A stretch of DNA of 64,000 nucleotides from positions 1 through 64,000 of the forward strand of contig NZ_JANJTZ010000030.1 in the NCBI RefSeq assembly GCF_024710845.1. Reading direction: 5' to 3'. Shown here one piece after another: positions 43,274 through 52,557 of the stretch (its first letter is position 1; each line of letters starts with the position of its first letter). Source of the stretch: Mesorhizobium sp. Its GTDB lineage: Bacteria; Pseudomonadota; Alphaproteobacteria; Rhizobiales; Rhizobiaceae. Under the pieces are notes generated by a model, which ran no database searches, was not told where the DNA came from, and saw only the letters and a program-made list of their open reading frames with translations. Position numbers and translations under genes: made by a program.

Positions 43274-44605
43274 TTACATCTTGCCGTCGTCCTCGAACAC
43301 CTCGGTCCAATCCTTGACTAGGCCGTCGAGGGCTTCCTTGGCAGTGCCCTGGCCGGCGACCACGTAGTCATGGAAGCGCTTCTGCGACGCCTGCAGCAGC
43401 GAGGCGTAGCTGGGCTCGGCCCAGAAGTCCTTCACGATCGCCATGGAGTCGAGGAAGGTCTGAGCGTAGGGCTGGCTGGCGGCGAAGCCCGGATCTTCGA
43501 CAACGGCCTTGAGGCAGGAGAAGCCGCCGAGCGACCACCACTTCTTCTGGACGTCGGCGGTTGCGAACCACTTGATGTATTTGAGCGCCGCTTCCTGCTT
43601 GTCGGAATAGGCGACGACCGAAATGCCCTGGCCGCCGAGCTGGGCGAACTGGTCGCCGTCCGGACCCTTGGGATTGGCGAAGAAGCCGACCTTGTCGCCG
43701 CCGACCGACTCATCCTTCTGCAGACCGGGCCAGGTGAAGGCGAAGTTCATGTGCATCGCCACCTGGCCGGATTTGAAGGCGTCGATGCCCTCGCCCATGT
43801 AGCTGTTGGACGCGCCGGGGGGCGTGCAGCAATCGTAGAGCGCCTTGTAGAATTCGAGGCCGGCAACCGACTTGTCGGAGTTGACGAACCCTTCCATCTC
43901 GTAGGGCTTGTCCGGGTTCTCGTATTTGAAGCCATAGGAGTAGAGCACGTCCATGACGCCCATGGTGACGCCCTCAGAGCCGCGTTCAGTGTAGATCGAG
44001 GCGCCATAGACGGTCTTGCCGTCGATCTCGCGCTTCTGGAAGAACTCCGCGATGTCCTTCAGCTCGGCGAAGGTCGCGGGCACCGCCAGATCGCGGCCGT
44101 ACTTCTCCTTGAACGCCTTCTGGATGTCGGGATTGGCGAACCAGTCCTTGCGATAGGTCCAGCCGACGACGTCGCCGAAGGCCGGCAGTGACCAGTAGTT
44201 CGGCGTGTTCTTCGGCCACTGCGAATAGCCGACCACGGTCGCGTCGACGAAGTCGCTCATCTTGATCCCTTCCTTGTCGAAGAAATCGTTGAGCTTGACG
44301 TAGTGGCCGTTCTCGGCCGAGCCGCCGATCCATTGGCTGTCGCCGATGATCAGGTCGCACAGCTTGCCCTTCGAGTTGAGTTCGTTGAGGAAGCGGTCCG
44401 CGTAGTTGGTCCACGGCACGAACTCGAACTTCATGCCGATGCCGGTCTCCTTGGTGAAGTCCTTGCTCAACTCGACCAGCGCGTTGGCGGGGTCCCAAGC
44501 GGCCCAGCACAATGTCAGGTCCTCGGCTGCTGCGACGTTCGACAGGGCGGTCGTGGCCAGCAGGCCCGACGCCAGGCCGAACGCAGTCCTGGTGATGCGA
44601 TTCAT
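43274..44605 (-). CDS. Sugar-type ABC transporter, substrate-binding protein
   Basis: Periplasmic binding protein of the extracellular solute-binding family 1, 443 residues, with a signal peptide ending near residue 27 (LLATTALSNVAAAED). The mature start DLTLCWAAWDPANALVELSKDF and the pattern VPWTNYADRFLNEL, NYWSLPAFGDVVGWTYR and FFANPKGPDG are typical of sugar and polyol binders. Four cysteines occur in the mature chain (LCW, KLCD, YDCC). First gene of the 13-gene operon that ends with dhaK. The ligand is unknown; a sugar or polyol that yields dihydroxyacetone is the simplest guess. Confidence 0.92.
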   Translation of the reverse strand: MNRITRTAFGLASGLLATTALSNVAAAEDLTLCWAAWDPANALVELSKDFTKETGIGMKFEFVPWTNYADRFLNELNSKGKLCDLIIGDSQWIGGSAENGHYVKLNDFFDKEGIKMSDFVDATVVGYSQWPKNTPNYWSLPAFGDVVGWTYRKDWFANPDIQKAFKEKYGRDLAVPATFAELKDIAEFFQKREIDGKTVYGASIYTERGSEGVTMGVMDVLYSYGFKYENPDKPYEMEGFVNSDKSVAGLEFYKALYDCCTPPGASNSYMGEGIDAFKSGQVAMHMNFAFTWPGLQKDESVGGDKVGFFANPKGPDGDQFAQLGGQGISVVAYSDKQEAALKYIKWFATADVQKKWWSLGGFSCLKAVVEDPGFAASQPYAQTFLDSMAIVKDFWAEPSYASLLQASQKRFHDYVVAGQGTAKEALDGLVKDWTEVFEDDGKM

Positions 44606-44701
44606 GCCTTCCTCCCAAAAAGAGACGCCCGGATCGGCGCCTCGAAGCCCGAAACCCCTCCTCCCGGGGCAGGAACATCCGCAGCGGGGCGAAGCGGCGA
44701 A

Positions 44702-44741
44702 TGTTTAGTAATTTGTTTAGTGAAACAGCGATCACTAAACA
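44702..44741. promoter_or_regulatory. Inverted repeat upstream of the ABC/dha operon
   Basis: TGTTTAGTGA (44714-44723) and TCACTAAACA (44732-44741) are perfect inverse copies 8 bases apart. A third half-site TGTTTAGTA lies at 44702-44710, 12 bases from the first, in direct orientation. It is about 100 bases upstream of the binding-protein start. This is a likely operator, but no regulator gene lies beside it. Confidence 0.65.
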
Positions 44742-44896
44742 TCGCAAGCCACATTCGTTGTTGCAATGCAGCATGAAACACGCGCCAGACACGCTGGAAA
44801 TCAGGGAGTTTGGACGAAGCGAGAGCAAAATCCGTCGCGATTCAGCAAGATAGCGGCCGACCTTCGATCGTGCAGCGCACTAGACTTTTTCTCGGC

Positions 44897-45352
44897 TCAG
44901 CTCTCGAAACGGGGGGAGAGGGTCGCGATGCGGTCCACCATGTCGGTGAACTCGGCCGCGATACGGTCGCGGAGCGCCGCGGCGACTTCGGGATATTCTT
45001 CCAGGATGCGCCGGAACAGCGTCCGGTTGAGGCGGATCACTTCCGAATCCTCCTCGGCATAAGCACCCGCCTTGCGGCGCGAGTGGACGATCAGCGCCAT
45101 CTCGTCGAGCGTCTCTCCGGGATCCGCATAGGCGACTGGAACGCGCTCCCCGTCCACCGTCCGGTAGAGCGCGATCCTGCCCTTGGCCACCACATAGGCG
45201 CAGTCGGCCGCCGTATCCTCGCGGAACAGGTCGCGGCCCTTGATCAGGCGGATGTTCTCGGCACCAAAGGCCAGCAAACGAAGCTGTTCATGCGTCAGGC
45301 CGTCGAAGAGCCGGACGCCGGAGAGTATCCGGATATCGTCTTCCAGCGCCAT
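44897..45352 (-). CDS. Cyclic nucleotide-binding domain protein without DNA-binding domain
   Basis: A 151-residue protein that is essentially one Crp-type cyclic nucleotide-binding domain: LSGVRLFDGLTHEQLRLLAFGAENI, then VVAKGRIALYR, GETLDEMALIVHSRRKAGAYAEED and a C-terminal helix. The phosphate-binding cassette reads GETLDEMALIVHSRR, with the Glu and the Arg expected for cAMP. No helix-turn-helix follows. It lies just downstream of the response regulator gene on the same strand, 53 bases away, so the two may be cotranscribed. Confidence 0.85.
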   Translation of the reverse strand: MALEDDIRILSGVRLFDGLTHEQLRLLAFGAENIRLIKGRDLFREDTAADCAYVVAKGRIALYRTVDGERVPVAYADPGETLDEMALIVHSRRKAGAYAEEDSEVIRLNRTLFRRILEEYPEVAAALRDRIAAEFTDMVDRIATLSPRFES

Positions 45353-45405
45353 GCGCGAATGCGGCCCTTCCAGTCCCCCTCCCGCCAGCGCGACTCACTT
45401 GCTGG

Positions 45406-46089
45406 CTATGGAACGAGCTTGTAACCGCCGCTTTCTGTCACAAGAATTTCGGCATTGGAAGGATCGCGCTCGATCTTCTGTCGCAGGCGGTAGACATGGG
45501 TCTCGAGCGTATGCGTCGTGACGCCGGAATTGTAGCCCCACACCTCCTCGAGCAGCACGTCGCGCGTCACGACTTTCTGGTCGGCCCGGTAGAGGTATTT
45601 GATGATCGAGGCCTCCTTCTCGGTGAGGCGCACCTTGGCGCCCCGCTGGTCGAGAAGCAGCTTCTGGCTCGGCTTGAACGTGTATGGCCCGACCGTGAAG
45701 GTCGCATCCTCGCTCTGCTCGTGCTGACGCAGCTGCGCACGGATCCTCGCCAGCAGCACCGCAAACCGGAACGGCTTGGTGACATAGTCGTTGGCTCCGG
45801 CTTCGAGCCCGAGGATGGTATCCGAATCGGTGTCGTGGCCCGTCAGCATGATGACCGGCGCCTTGAAGCCGCCCTTGCGCAGCAGCTTGACCGCTTCGCG
45901 CCCGTCCATGTCCGGCAGGCCGACATCCATGATGAGCAGGTCGACCACCCCAGCGCGCGCCGCGGCCACGCCCTTGCCGGCCGAGCCTTCCTGGAGCACG
46001 TCGAACTCCTCGTAGAGCGACAATTGCTCGACGAGTGTGCTGCGCAGGTCGGTATCGTCGTCGACGATGAGAATGGTCCGGGAGGTCAT
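45406..46089 (-). CDS. OmpR-family response regulator, CenR-like
   Basis: Two-component transcription factor of 227 residues. The receiver domain has the acidic pocket DDD (10-12), the phosphorylation site Asp55 in LLIMDVGLPDMDG, and the conserved Lys in YVTKPFRFAVLLARIRAQL. The C-terminal winged helix is REVLLEEVW-like (seen as TRDVLLEEVWGYNSGVTTHT). No sensor kinase gene is adjacent. The sequence recalls CenR, an envelope regulator of Caulobacter and Brucella, from memory only, hence no symbol. Confidence 0.88.
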   Translation of the reverse strand: MTSRTILIVDDDTDLRSTLVEQLSLYEEFDVLQEGSAGKGVAAARAGVVDLLIMDVGLPDMDGREAVKLLRKGGFKAPVIMLTGHDTDSDTILGLEAGANDYVTKPFRFAVLLARIRAQLRQHEQSEDATFTVGPYTFKPSQKLLLDQRGAKVRLTEKEASIIKYLYRADQKVVTRDVLLEEVWGYNSGVTTHTLETHVYRLRQKIERDPSNAEILVTESGGYKLVP

Positions 46090-46217
46090 GATTCAATCCG
46101 TGGTCTGGCAATGAATTGGCTGTTGACGTGCCGTCACATATTCGGAACCTGCAAGCGGCGGAAGCCGATCACCGTGATTTGTTCCACCGCGCCCACATCC
46201 TCATCAATCCGTGATGC

Positions 46218-46766
46218 ATGGCGATAATGACCGAATTCCGCTCTCGACGCACGATATTTGGTGTCAGGCGCCGGCCTGGCAAGGCCAGCCAGGGGATTCT
46301 CTCGCTCGGCGGCCTCACCTTCCGCTGTTCGCTCGGCGAGGGAGGAATCTCCGCACGCAAGCGCGAGGGCGACGGCGCGACGCCCCTGGCGAATCTGCGG
46401 GTCCTCGGTGGCTACTTCCGTGCCGGCGGGGCCGCCCGCCGCCGTGACCGCCTCGGCCTCACGCCGATCGGACCGGATCTCGGCTGGTGCGACGCGCCGG
46501 GGGATCGCAACTACAACCGGCCGGTGCCGCTTCCCTATCCGGCGAGCCATGAGCGGATGCGCCGGAAGGATCATCTCTACGACATCTGCATCGTGCTCGA
46601 TTGGAACATCCGCCCGCGGCGCCGAAATCGCGGCAGCGCGATCTTCCTGCACCTTGCCCGGCCGGGCTACCTGCCGACCGAGGGATGCATCGCGCTGTCG
46701 CCGCGCGACATGGAGCGCCTCCTGCCGCTTCTGTCGACGGATACGGTGTTCCGGGTGATGCGCTGA
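46218..46766 (+). CDS. L,D-transpeptidase family protein
   Basis: YkuD-type domain in 182 residues. The catalytic motif is seen as AIFLHLARPGYLPTEGCIALS, with the cysteine in the conserved TEGCIALS. It lacks an obvious signal peptide, so export is unclear; the N-terminus MAIMTEFRSRRTIFGVRRRP is basic. The class makes 3-3 crosslinks in peptidoglycan or attaches proteins to it. Divergent from the OmpR-family regulator gene. An ATG three codons downstream is an equally possible start. Confidence 0.85.
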   Translation: MAIMTEFRSRRTIFGVRRRPGKASQGILSLGGLTFRCSLGEGGISARKREGDGATPLANLRVLGGYFRAGGAARRRDRLGLTPIGPDLGWCDAPGDRNYNRPVPLPYPASHERMRRKDHLYDICIVLDWNIRPRRRNRGSAIFLHLARPGYLPTEGCIALSPRDMERLLPLLSTDTVFRVMR

Positions 46767-47186
46767 CTATTCGATCGCGACGCCGCCGAACCAGCCAATC
46801 ACCGCGCCGATCAGCAGCAGCACGCCGAGCCAATGGCCGCCGTCGATCAGCGTCAGTCCCCAGTCGAAGCCCTGGTAGCGGTGGTTCACGGCGAGCGTGG
46901 TGAACACGAAGCCGAACCAGAAGATGAGGCCGAACATCACGCCGGCAACGACCGACGGCTCGCCGAAGGTCAGCGTGCCGAGCAGCATCGAGAAGATGAC
47001 GGCCATCACGATTTCAGCGACGAAGCTGATGATGAACGGCGCAATCGAGCGCTGCATCGTCGTTGGATCGAGCTTGGCGGCTGCCAGCCACGGCTTGCTC
47101 AGCAGCATGTACCACGCTGCCCCGAACAGCCACGCGACGACCGCCGCGGCGATGACGGCGATCCAGTTGATTGAAGAAATATCCAT
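46767..47186 (-). CDS. DUF1761 family membrane protein
   Basis: A 139-residue protein with four membrane helices and the DUF1761 features: NWIAVIAAAVVAWLFGAAWYM at the N-terminus and the block FWFGFVFTTLAVNHRYQGF near residue 90. Function is unknown. Its stop codon abuts the stop of the convergent L,D-transpeptidase gene, with no base between. It is likely monocistronic. Confidence 0.88.
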   Translation of the reverse strand: MDISSINWIAVIAAAVVAWLFGAAWYMLLSKPWLAAAKLDPTTMQRSIAPFIISFVAEIVMAVIFSMLLGTLTFGEPSVVAGVMFGLIFWFGFVFTTLAVNHRYQGFDWGLTLIDGGHWLGVLLLIGAVIGWFGGVAIE

Positions 47187-47237
47187 GTTGCCCCTCCAGC
47201 TCTCGATGGCGCATGCAACGCCGCGCGCGGCGCGGCG

Positions 47238-47897
47238 TCAAGAGTAGCGCCACACCCTCGTGCGTTTGACGTCCGAGTCCTCGAGCGCCCGGGTGACGGG
47301 AACCTGATATTCCGCCAGTTGCGAGATTCGCGCCTTCGGCAGGTAGGCCCGGCCGGGGTCGCCCAGCAGCACCGTCGCGCCGCGATCGGCCAATGCCGAG
47401 AACCAGGGAATGAGCCGTTCGGCGAAAGCACGGTCGTAGAACACGTCTCCTGCGAGGATCACATCCCAGCCCGCGTCGGTTCCCACCATATCGTCGGCCG
47501 TGACGTCGACGACGACATTGTTCGCGGCAGCGTTCAGGGCAATCGTTGGCGCGCTGAACGGGTCGATGTCGGCACAGAGCACGTTGGCGGCGCCCGCTCG
47601 GGCGGCCGCGATCCCGACCAGCCCGGATCCGGCGGCGAAGTCGAGAACGCGCTTTCCGCTGACGATCTCCGGATTGTCGATTATGTAGCGGGAAAGGCCC
47701 TGTCCCCCCGCCCAGGCAAAGGCCCAGAACGGCGGCGGCAGGCCCTTCTCCTCGAGTTGCTCTTCGGTCAGGTGCCAGAGGTCATGCGCCTCGTCGGCGA
47801 GATGCAGGACGATCTCCGGCACGTGCGGCGGCGCGATCAGCGCTGTGTTGGCCCGAACGAAGGCTTCGGTGGCTCCGACGCGCCGGCTGTCATTCAC
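47238..47897 (-). CDS. Class I SAM-dependent methyltransferase
   Basis: A 219-residue methyltransferase. The AdoMet site is VLDFAAGSGLVGIAAARAGA (near 82), followed by LCADIDPFS and a GDVFYDRAFAERLIPW block typical of the COG3897/ETFB-lysine-methyltransferase-like group. The GTG at 47897 overlaps the stop of the EVE gene by four bases. Substrate is not predictable from sequence; members act on proteins or small molecules. It is the last gene of the tsaD-gpsA operon. Confidence 0.88.
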   Translation of the reverse strand: MNDSRRVGATEAFVRANTALIAPPHVPEIVLHLADEAHDLWHLTEEQLEEKGLPPPFWAFAWAGGQGLSRYIIDNPEIVSGKRVLDFAAGSGLVGIAAARAGAANVLCADIDPFSAPTIALNAAANNVVVDVTADDMVGTDAGWDVILAGDVFYDRAFAERLIPWFSALADRGATVLLGDPGRAYLPKARISQLAEYQVPVTRALEDSDVKRTRVWRYS

Positions 47898-48313
47898 CCC
47901 TTGAGCCCACCCACGCGGCAGACTTCCGCCCATTCCGCGTCCGTTACCGGCTGCACCGAAAGCCGCGAATTGTTGACCAGCACCATCCCGGCCAGCTTTT
48001 CGTTCGCCTTGATATCTTCCAGCGTCACCGGCTTCGGCATGTCCTTCACGGCGCGCAGGTCGACGCATTCCCAGCGCGCATCGTCGGTCGTGGTGTCCTG
48101 ATGCGCGAGCGCGCAGACCTCGACGATGCCGACGACCTCCTTGCCCTCATTCGAATGATAGAAGAACCCGCGGTCGCCGATCTGCATCGCCCGCATATTG
48201 TTGCGAGCCTGGTAGTTGCGCACGCCGTCCCACTGCTGGCCCTTCTCGCCAGCCGCCTTCTGCATCTCCCACGACCATTTCTCGGGTTCGGATTTGAACA
48301 GCCAGTGCGCCAT
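47894..48313 (-). CDS. EVE domain protein
   Basis: A 139-residue protein made of one EVE domain, a PUA-like fold that binds modified bases in RNA or DNA. The N-terminus MAHWLFKSEPEKWSW and the block QWDGVRNYQARNNMRAMQIGD are diagnostic. The start ATG at 48313 is the family start; a longer frame upstream is not supported. The gene overlaps the methyltransferase by four bases and follows the YciI gene after ten bases. Confidence 0.93.
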   Translation of the reverse strand: MAHWLFKSEPEKWSWEMQKAAGEKGQQWDGVRNYQARNNMRAMQIGDRGFFYHSNEGKEVVGIVEVCALAHQDTTTDDARWECVDLRAVKDMPKPVTLEDIKANEKLAGMVLVNNSRLSVQPVTDAEWAEVCRVGGLKG

Positions 48314-48323
48314 CGGGGTCTCC

Positions 48324-48620
48324 CTAGTTGCCGGCCGGCTTGCCGAAGGTCCAGTTCCACGCCCGCACCTCGGTCGCCGCGAAGAGGCCGACCTTGGCAT
48401 AGGGGTCGCCGGCCAGGATGTCCCGCGCCGCCTCTATCGTATCGGCTTCGAGCACCAGCATGCTGCCGCAGGGCGTTCCATTGCCATCGATGAAGGGTCC
48501 GGCGAGCTTGAGAACGCCCGTGTCATACAGCCCGGTCAGGTAGGCGACGTGATCGGGACGGGTCGCCACCCTGAGATCGAGTTGGCCTGGCTTGTCGGTT
48601 CCGGTGAAAGCAAACAGCAT
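48324..48620 (-). CDS. YciI family protein
   Basis: A 98-residue ferredoxin-like protein of the YciI group. The pattern DHVAYLTGLYDTGVLKLAGPF and GSMLVLEADTIEAARDILAGDPY is typical. The characteristic His/Asp pair of the proposed active site is present (RPDHVAYL). Function is unproven. It lies 16 bases after gpsA; the order tsaD-gpsA-YciI-EVE is common in rhizobia. Confidence 0.92.
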   Translation of the reverse strand: MLFAFTGTDKPGQLDLRVATRPDHVAYLTGLYDTGVLKLAGPFIDGNGTPCGSMLVLEADTIEAARDILAGDPYAKVGLFAATEVRAWNWTFGKPAGN

Positions 48621-48636
48621 CGTCTATCCTTCGTCC

Positions 48637-49614
48637 TCATTCGTCCTCGGCCCTGAGCGGCCGCGACAGCAGTTCCTCGACCGCCCGGTCGATGCTCAGC
48701 GTCCCGGCGATCATCCTGTCCACCGCGTCGGTGATCGGCGCGCGGATGCCGCGCTGCGCGGCGATCGATGCCGCGATGCCAGCCGTCGCCACGCCTTCCG
48801 CGAGTTTCATCCCCACCACGCTGTCGCCACGTCCGATCGCCAGCCCATAGGCGAAATTGCGCGATTGCGCAGAACCGCAGGTCAGGACGAGGTCGCCGAG
48901 ACCGGAAAGTCCCATCAGTGTCTCAGGCCGCGCCCCGAAGGATGCTCCGATGCGGCGCAGCTCGACAAAGCCGCGCGTGACGATGGCCGCCTGGGCGCTC
49001 GCGCCCAACCCGGCGCCGATCGCAGCACCTGCGGCGATCGCCAGCACGTTCTTCAGGGCGCCGCCGATCTCGACGCCGACGAGGTCGTCCGACGAATAGC
49101 AGCGGAACTGCGGAGCGGAGAGGTGCCGCGCCAGCGTCGCGGCGAGGTCCGCGTCCTCGGCCGCCACAGTGACCGCCGTCGGCAGCCCCCGCGCCACATC
49201 GGTCGCAAAGCTCGGCCCGGACAGCGCGGCCGGCACATTGCCGGGCAGGATCTCGCGCACGATCTCCGACAGCCGCTTGCCGGAACTGCGCTCGATCCCC
49301 TTGGCGCAGATCACCACCGGCACGTCGGCCCGAATCCGCCCGGCGAGATGCGTCGACAGGTCCCGCAGCGCCTGCGCCGGCGCGACCGCGAGCACGCAGT
49401 CGGCGCCGTCGAGCGCCGCGTCGAGATCGTTCGTCGCGCTCAATTCCCGATCGAGCGCGATGCCGGGCAGGTAGCCGGGATTTTCGTGCCGCTCGTTGAC
49501 CGCGCGCACCGCATCCGCGTCTCGCATCCAGAACGTCGTTGGATTGCCGCCGCGCAGCGAGGTGAGCGCGAGTGCGGTGCCCCAGGCCCCGCCGCCGAGA
49601 ACCGCGACCTTCAT
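48637..49614 (-). CDS. gpsA: Glycerol-3-phosphate dehydrogenase, NAD(P)-dependent
   Basis: Reduces dihydroxyacetone phosphate to glycerol 3-phosphate for phospholipids. The protein has 325 residues. The nucleotide-binding loop [13 protein letters not shown] is at the N-terminus. Other blocks are the catalytic lysine in [12 protein letters not shown] and GEVVGMKL-like ATVG region (seen as [12 protein letters not shown]). The ATG at 49614 overlaps the tsaD stop by four bases. Its substrate is also the product of the DhaKLM system encoded 10 kb away, a metabolic link only. Confidence 0.95.
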   Translation of the reverse strand: MKVAVLGGGAWGTALALTSLRGGNPTTFWMRDADAVRAVNERHENPGYLPGIALDRELSATNDLDAALDGADCVLAVAPAQALRDLSTHLAGRIRADVPVVICAKGIERSSGKRLSEIVREILPGNVPAALSGPSFATDVARGLPTAVTVAAEDADLAATLARHLSAPQFRCYSSDDLVGVEIGGALKNVLAIAAGAAIGAGLGASAQAAIVTRGFVELRRIGASFGARPETLMGLSGLGDLVLTCGSAQSRNFAYGLAIGRGDSVVGMKLAEGVATAGIAASIAAQRGIRAPITDAVDRMIAGTLSIDRAVEELLSRPLRAEDE

Positions 49615-50717
49615 GCCTTGGCTCCGCGCTTGCCGGCACCGATCAGCGGCGCGGCGCTCTCGTCGAGCGGCCAGCGCGAGCGCGGCGCGAAGTGCATCGC
49701 CTCGCCCGGCTCGATGCCGGCGCGAAGCCGCTCCAGCCCCGCCCAGGCGATCATCGCCGCATTGTCGGTGCACAGCTTCATCGGCGGCGCGAGGAAACGG
49801 AAGCCGTTCCGTCCGCAAACGCGCTCGAGCGCCGTGCGCACCATCCTGTTGGCGGCAACGCCGCCTGCGACGACGAGCGTCGGCGATCCTTCCTGCGGGA
49901 ACGTCTCCCGGAACCGCGTCAGGCTGCGGGCCACGCGGTCCTGCAGCGTCTCGGCCACCGCCGTCTGGAACGAAGCGCAGATGTCGGCAACGTCCTTCTG
50001 CGTCAGCGGCGCAATCGACGTCGCCGCCTGCCGAACGGCCGTCTTCAGGCCGGAGAAGGAGAAATCGGGCCGCGCTTCGCCTTTCAGCGGACGCGGAAAA
50101 TCGAATCGAGCCGCATCGCCCGCCAGCGCCGTCGTCTCGACATTCGGCCCGCCGGGATAGGGCAGGCCGAGCAGCTTCGCCGTCTTGTCGAAGGCTTCGC
50201 CCAGCGCATCGTCGATTGTCGAGGCCCAGCGTTCGTAGTCCCCCACCCCGCGCACGAGGATGATCTGCGTGTGCCCGCCGGAGACCAGAAGCACGAGATA
50301 GGGAAACGCGACGTCGTCGACCAGCCGCGCCGCCAGCGCATGGCCTTCGAGATGGTTCACCGGATAGAGCGGCTTGCCGCTCACGCTCGCCAGCGCCTTG
50401 CCGGTCATCAGCCCGACGATCAGCCCGCCGATCAGCCCCGGCCCGGCGGTCGCGGCGATGCCCTCCATGTCGGCGAGGCCTTTGCCCGATTCCTGCAGCG
50501 CCGCCTCGATGATCCCGTCCAGCGCCTCGACATGGGCGCGCGCGGCGATCTCCGGCACCACGCCACCAAAGGCAGCATGTTCCTCGATCTGGCTCAGCAC
50601 CACGTTGGAGAGAATCTCCGGGCGGCCATCGGCATCGAGCGCGACCACCGACGCGGCTGTCTCGTCGCAGCTCGTTTCGATGCCGAGCATGAGGCGTGTT
50701 GGTTTCACCACCTGCAT
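49611..50717 (-). CDS. tsaD: tRNA threonylcarbamoyladenosine transferase TsaD
   Basis: Attaches threonylcarbamoyl to A37 of ANN-decoding tRNAs. The protein has 368 residues. The N-terminus [15 protein letters not shown] and the metal-binding stretch RAHVEALDG are conserved, as are [19 protein letters not shown] and [13 protein letters not shown]. The start could be ATG at 50717 or at 50690. It is the first gene of a leftward operon and is divergent from hemC. Confidence 0.96.
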   Translation of the reverse strand: MQVVKPTRLMLGIETSCDETAASVVALDADGRPEILSNVVLSQIEEHAAFGGVVPEIAARAHVEALDGIIEAALQESGKGLADMEGIAATAGPGLIGGLIVGLMTGKALASVSGKPLYPVNHLEGHALAARLVDDVAFPYLVLLVSGGHTQIILVRGVGDYERWASTIDDALGEAFDKTAKLLGLPYPGGPNVETTALAGDAARFDFPRPLKGEARPDFSFSGLKTAVRQAATSIAPLTQKDVADICASFQTAVAETLQDRVARSLTRFRETFPQEGSPTLVVAGGVAANRMVRTALERVCGRNGFRFLAPPMKLCTDNAAMIAWAGLERLRAGIEPGEAMHFAPRSRWPLDESAAPLIGAGKRGAKA

Positions 50718-50804
50718 TGCCGAATTATGGACACCTGGCTAGGGAATGATACTGAGAGGGCCCGGCCGATCCGGACCGGCAGGGGTTATCACGGTCCGCA
50801 CATC

Positions 50805-51734
50805 ATGCAAACAGAACTGTTCAGGATAGGCACGCGGGGCAGCGCACTGGCGCTGGCGCAGGCGCACGAGACGCGGGCGCTTCTGATGCAGGCCCACGGA
50901 CTGCCCGAAGAAGCCTTCCCGATCGAGATCATCTCGGTCACCGGCTACCGGATCCAGGACCGGCCGCGTTCGGAAGCCGGCGGCAAGGGCCTGTTCACGA
51001 AGGAGATCGAGGAAGCGCTCCTCGACCGGCGAATCGACATCGCCGTGCATTCGTCGAAGGACATGCCGACGCGGCTGCCGCCTGGCCTCGAACTGTCGGC
51101 CTTCCTCGAACGCGAGGACCCGCGCGACGCCTTCATCGGGCGCACGGCGCCGACGCTGAGCGAATTGCCACCCGGCGCGGTTATCGGCTCCTCGTCGCTG
51201 CGCCGCCAGGCGCTGATCCGCCGCATGCGTCCGGACCTCAAGGTCGTCACCTTCCGCGGCAATGTGCAGACTCGCCTGCGCAAACTTGCGGAGGGGCAGG
51301 TCGACGGCACGCTACTCGCCAACGCCGGGCTCAGACGGCTCGGCCTCGCGCACGAGATCACGCAATTGCTGCCGCTCGACGAATTCCCGCCCGCGCCCGG
51401 CCAGGGCGCGATCTGCATTGAGCAGCGCTCCGGCGACCTGCGGGCTTCCGCCATGCTCGATCCGATCAACCATCGCGAGACGGCGACGGCGCTGGCCTGC
51501 GAGCGTGCCTTCCTCGGTGCCCTCGACGGCTCGTGTCGCACCCCGATCGCCGGCCACGCGCAGATCGAGGGCGATCGGATCTCGTTTTCCGGGCTGATTC
51601 TGACGCCGAACGGCACGAAATCGCACGACGTCGCGCTCGACGGCTATGCGTCCGACGCGGATGCCCTTGGCCGCGAGGCAGCCCGGATCGTCCGCGCCCA
51701 GGCCGGCGAGGAGTTCTTCGACGGCTGGGCCTGA
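50805..51734 (+). CDS. hemC: Hydroxymethylbilane synthase
   Basis: Joins four porphobilinogen units in heme synthesis. It has 309 residues. The dipyrromethane cofactor is attached to Cys244 in [23 protein letters not shown] at the N-terminus, HSSKDMPT and [10 protein letters not shown] are typical. The ATG at 50805 is the family start; the long frame upstream is antisense to tsaD. hemD follows four bases after the stop. Confidence 0.96.
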   Translation: MQTELFRIGTRGSALALAQAHETRALLMQAHGLPEEAFPIEIISVTGYRIQDRPRSEAGGKGLFTKEIEEALLDRRIDIAVHSSKDMPTRLPPGLELSAFLEREDPRDAFIGRTAPTLSELPPGAVIGSSSLRRQALIRRMRPDLKVVTFRGNVQTRLRKLAEGQVDGTLLANAGLRRLGLAHEITQLLPLDEFPPAPGQGAICIEQRSGDLRASAMLDPINHRETATALACERAFLGALDGSCRTPIAGHAQIEGDRISFSGLILTPNGTKSHDVALDGYASDADALGREAARIVRAQAGEEFFDGWA

Positions 51735-51738
51735 CGCC

Positions 51739-52452
51739 ATGCGCCGCGTGCTCGTCACCCGGCCCGAACCCGGCGCGTCGGCGACGGCGCAGGCGCTGCG
51801 CTCCGCCGGCTTCGATCCCGTCGTCCTGCCGCTGACCGAGATCCGTCCGCTTTCAGTCCCCGAAGCCGGCCTCTCGGCCGTCGATGCCATTGCCCTGACC
51901 AGTGCCAACGCGATCCGTCACGCCCCGGACCGGCTGCTGGCGGCGATCAGGACAATCCCCCTCCACGCGGTCGGCGCGACGTCGGCCCAGGCGGCCCGCG
52001 ACGCCGGCTTGGCAAATGTCATCGCTGGACCGGGAGACGCCGCCGGTCTGGCCTCGGCAATGGGCGAGACGCTCGCGCCTGGATCGACCGTCGTCTATTT
52101 GTGCGGCAAGGTGCGGAAGCCCGATTTCGAGCTGGGACTCCGCGGCCGCGGTATCCGGGTGATCCCGGTGGAAACCTACGACACCGTACCGATGGTCGTA
52201 GCTGACGGCGACCTGAATCGCGTGGAATCGGAAAAGCTCTTTGCAGTGCTTGTGCACTCGGCGCGGGCCGCGAAGGCGCTGGCGGCACTGGCAACCCGCC
52301 CAGCTATGGCACACCTCTTCGAAGGCACGCATCTCGTCGCGATCTCGCGGCGTGCCGCGGCGCCTGCGGAAGCGGTTTTCGCGGGCCGGATCGTCGTTGC
52401 AAGACAGCCGACGGAGGCTGCGATGATCGAGGCGCTGGCCGCATCCGGCTAG
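51739..52452 (+). CDS. hemD: Uroporphyrinogen-III synthase
   Basis: Closes the linear tetrapyrrole with inversion of ring D. The sequence is weakly conserved in the whole family, but the 237-residue length, LVTRPEPGASATAQALRSAGF at the N-terminus, IALTSANAIRHAPDRL and the C-terminal ARAAKALAAL and LVAISRRAAAPAE fit. It follows hemC directly and is followed by the Mic60-like gene. Confidence 0.92.
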   Translation: MRRVLVTRPEPGASATAQALRSAGFDPVVLPLTEIRPLSVPEAGLSAVDAIALTSANAIRHAPDRLLAAIRTIPLHAVGATSAQAARDAGLANVIAGPGDAAGLASAMGETLAPGSTVVYLCGKVRKPDFELGLRGRGIRVIPVETYDTVPMVVADGDLNRVESEKLFAVLVHSARAAKALAALATRPAMAHLFEGTHLVAISRRAAAPAEAVFAGRIVVARQPTEAAMIEALAASG

Positions 52453-52557
52453 CCGCGCCATACTGCCACCCTTTTCATGAGGTCCAGTAGCCGGTAGACA
52501 TCGGACCGGTTCCGGTGATTGCCGAAACCGGCCGACGTCATGCGCGGGGAGCTTCAA

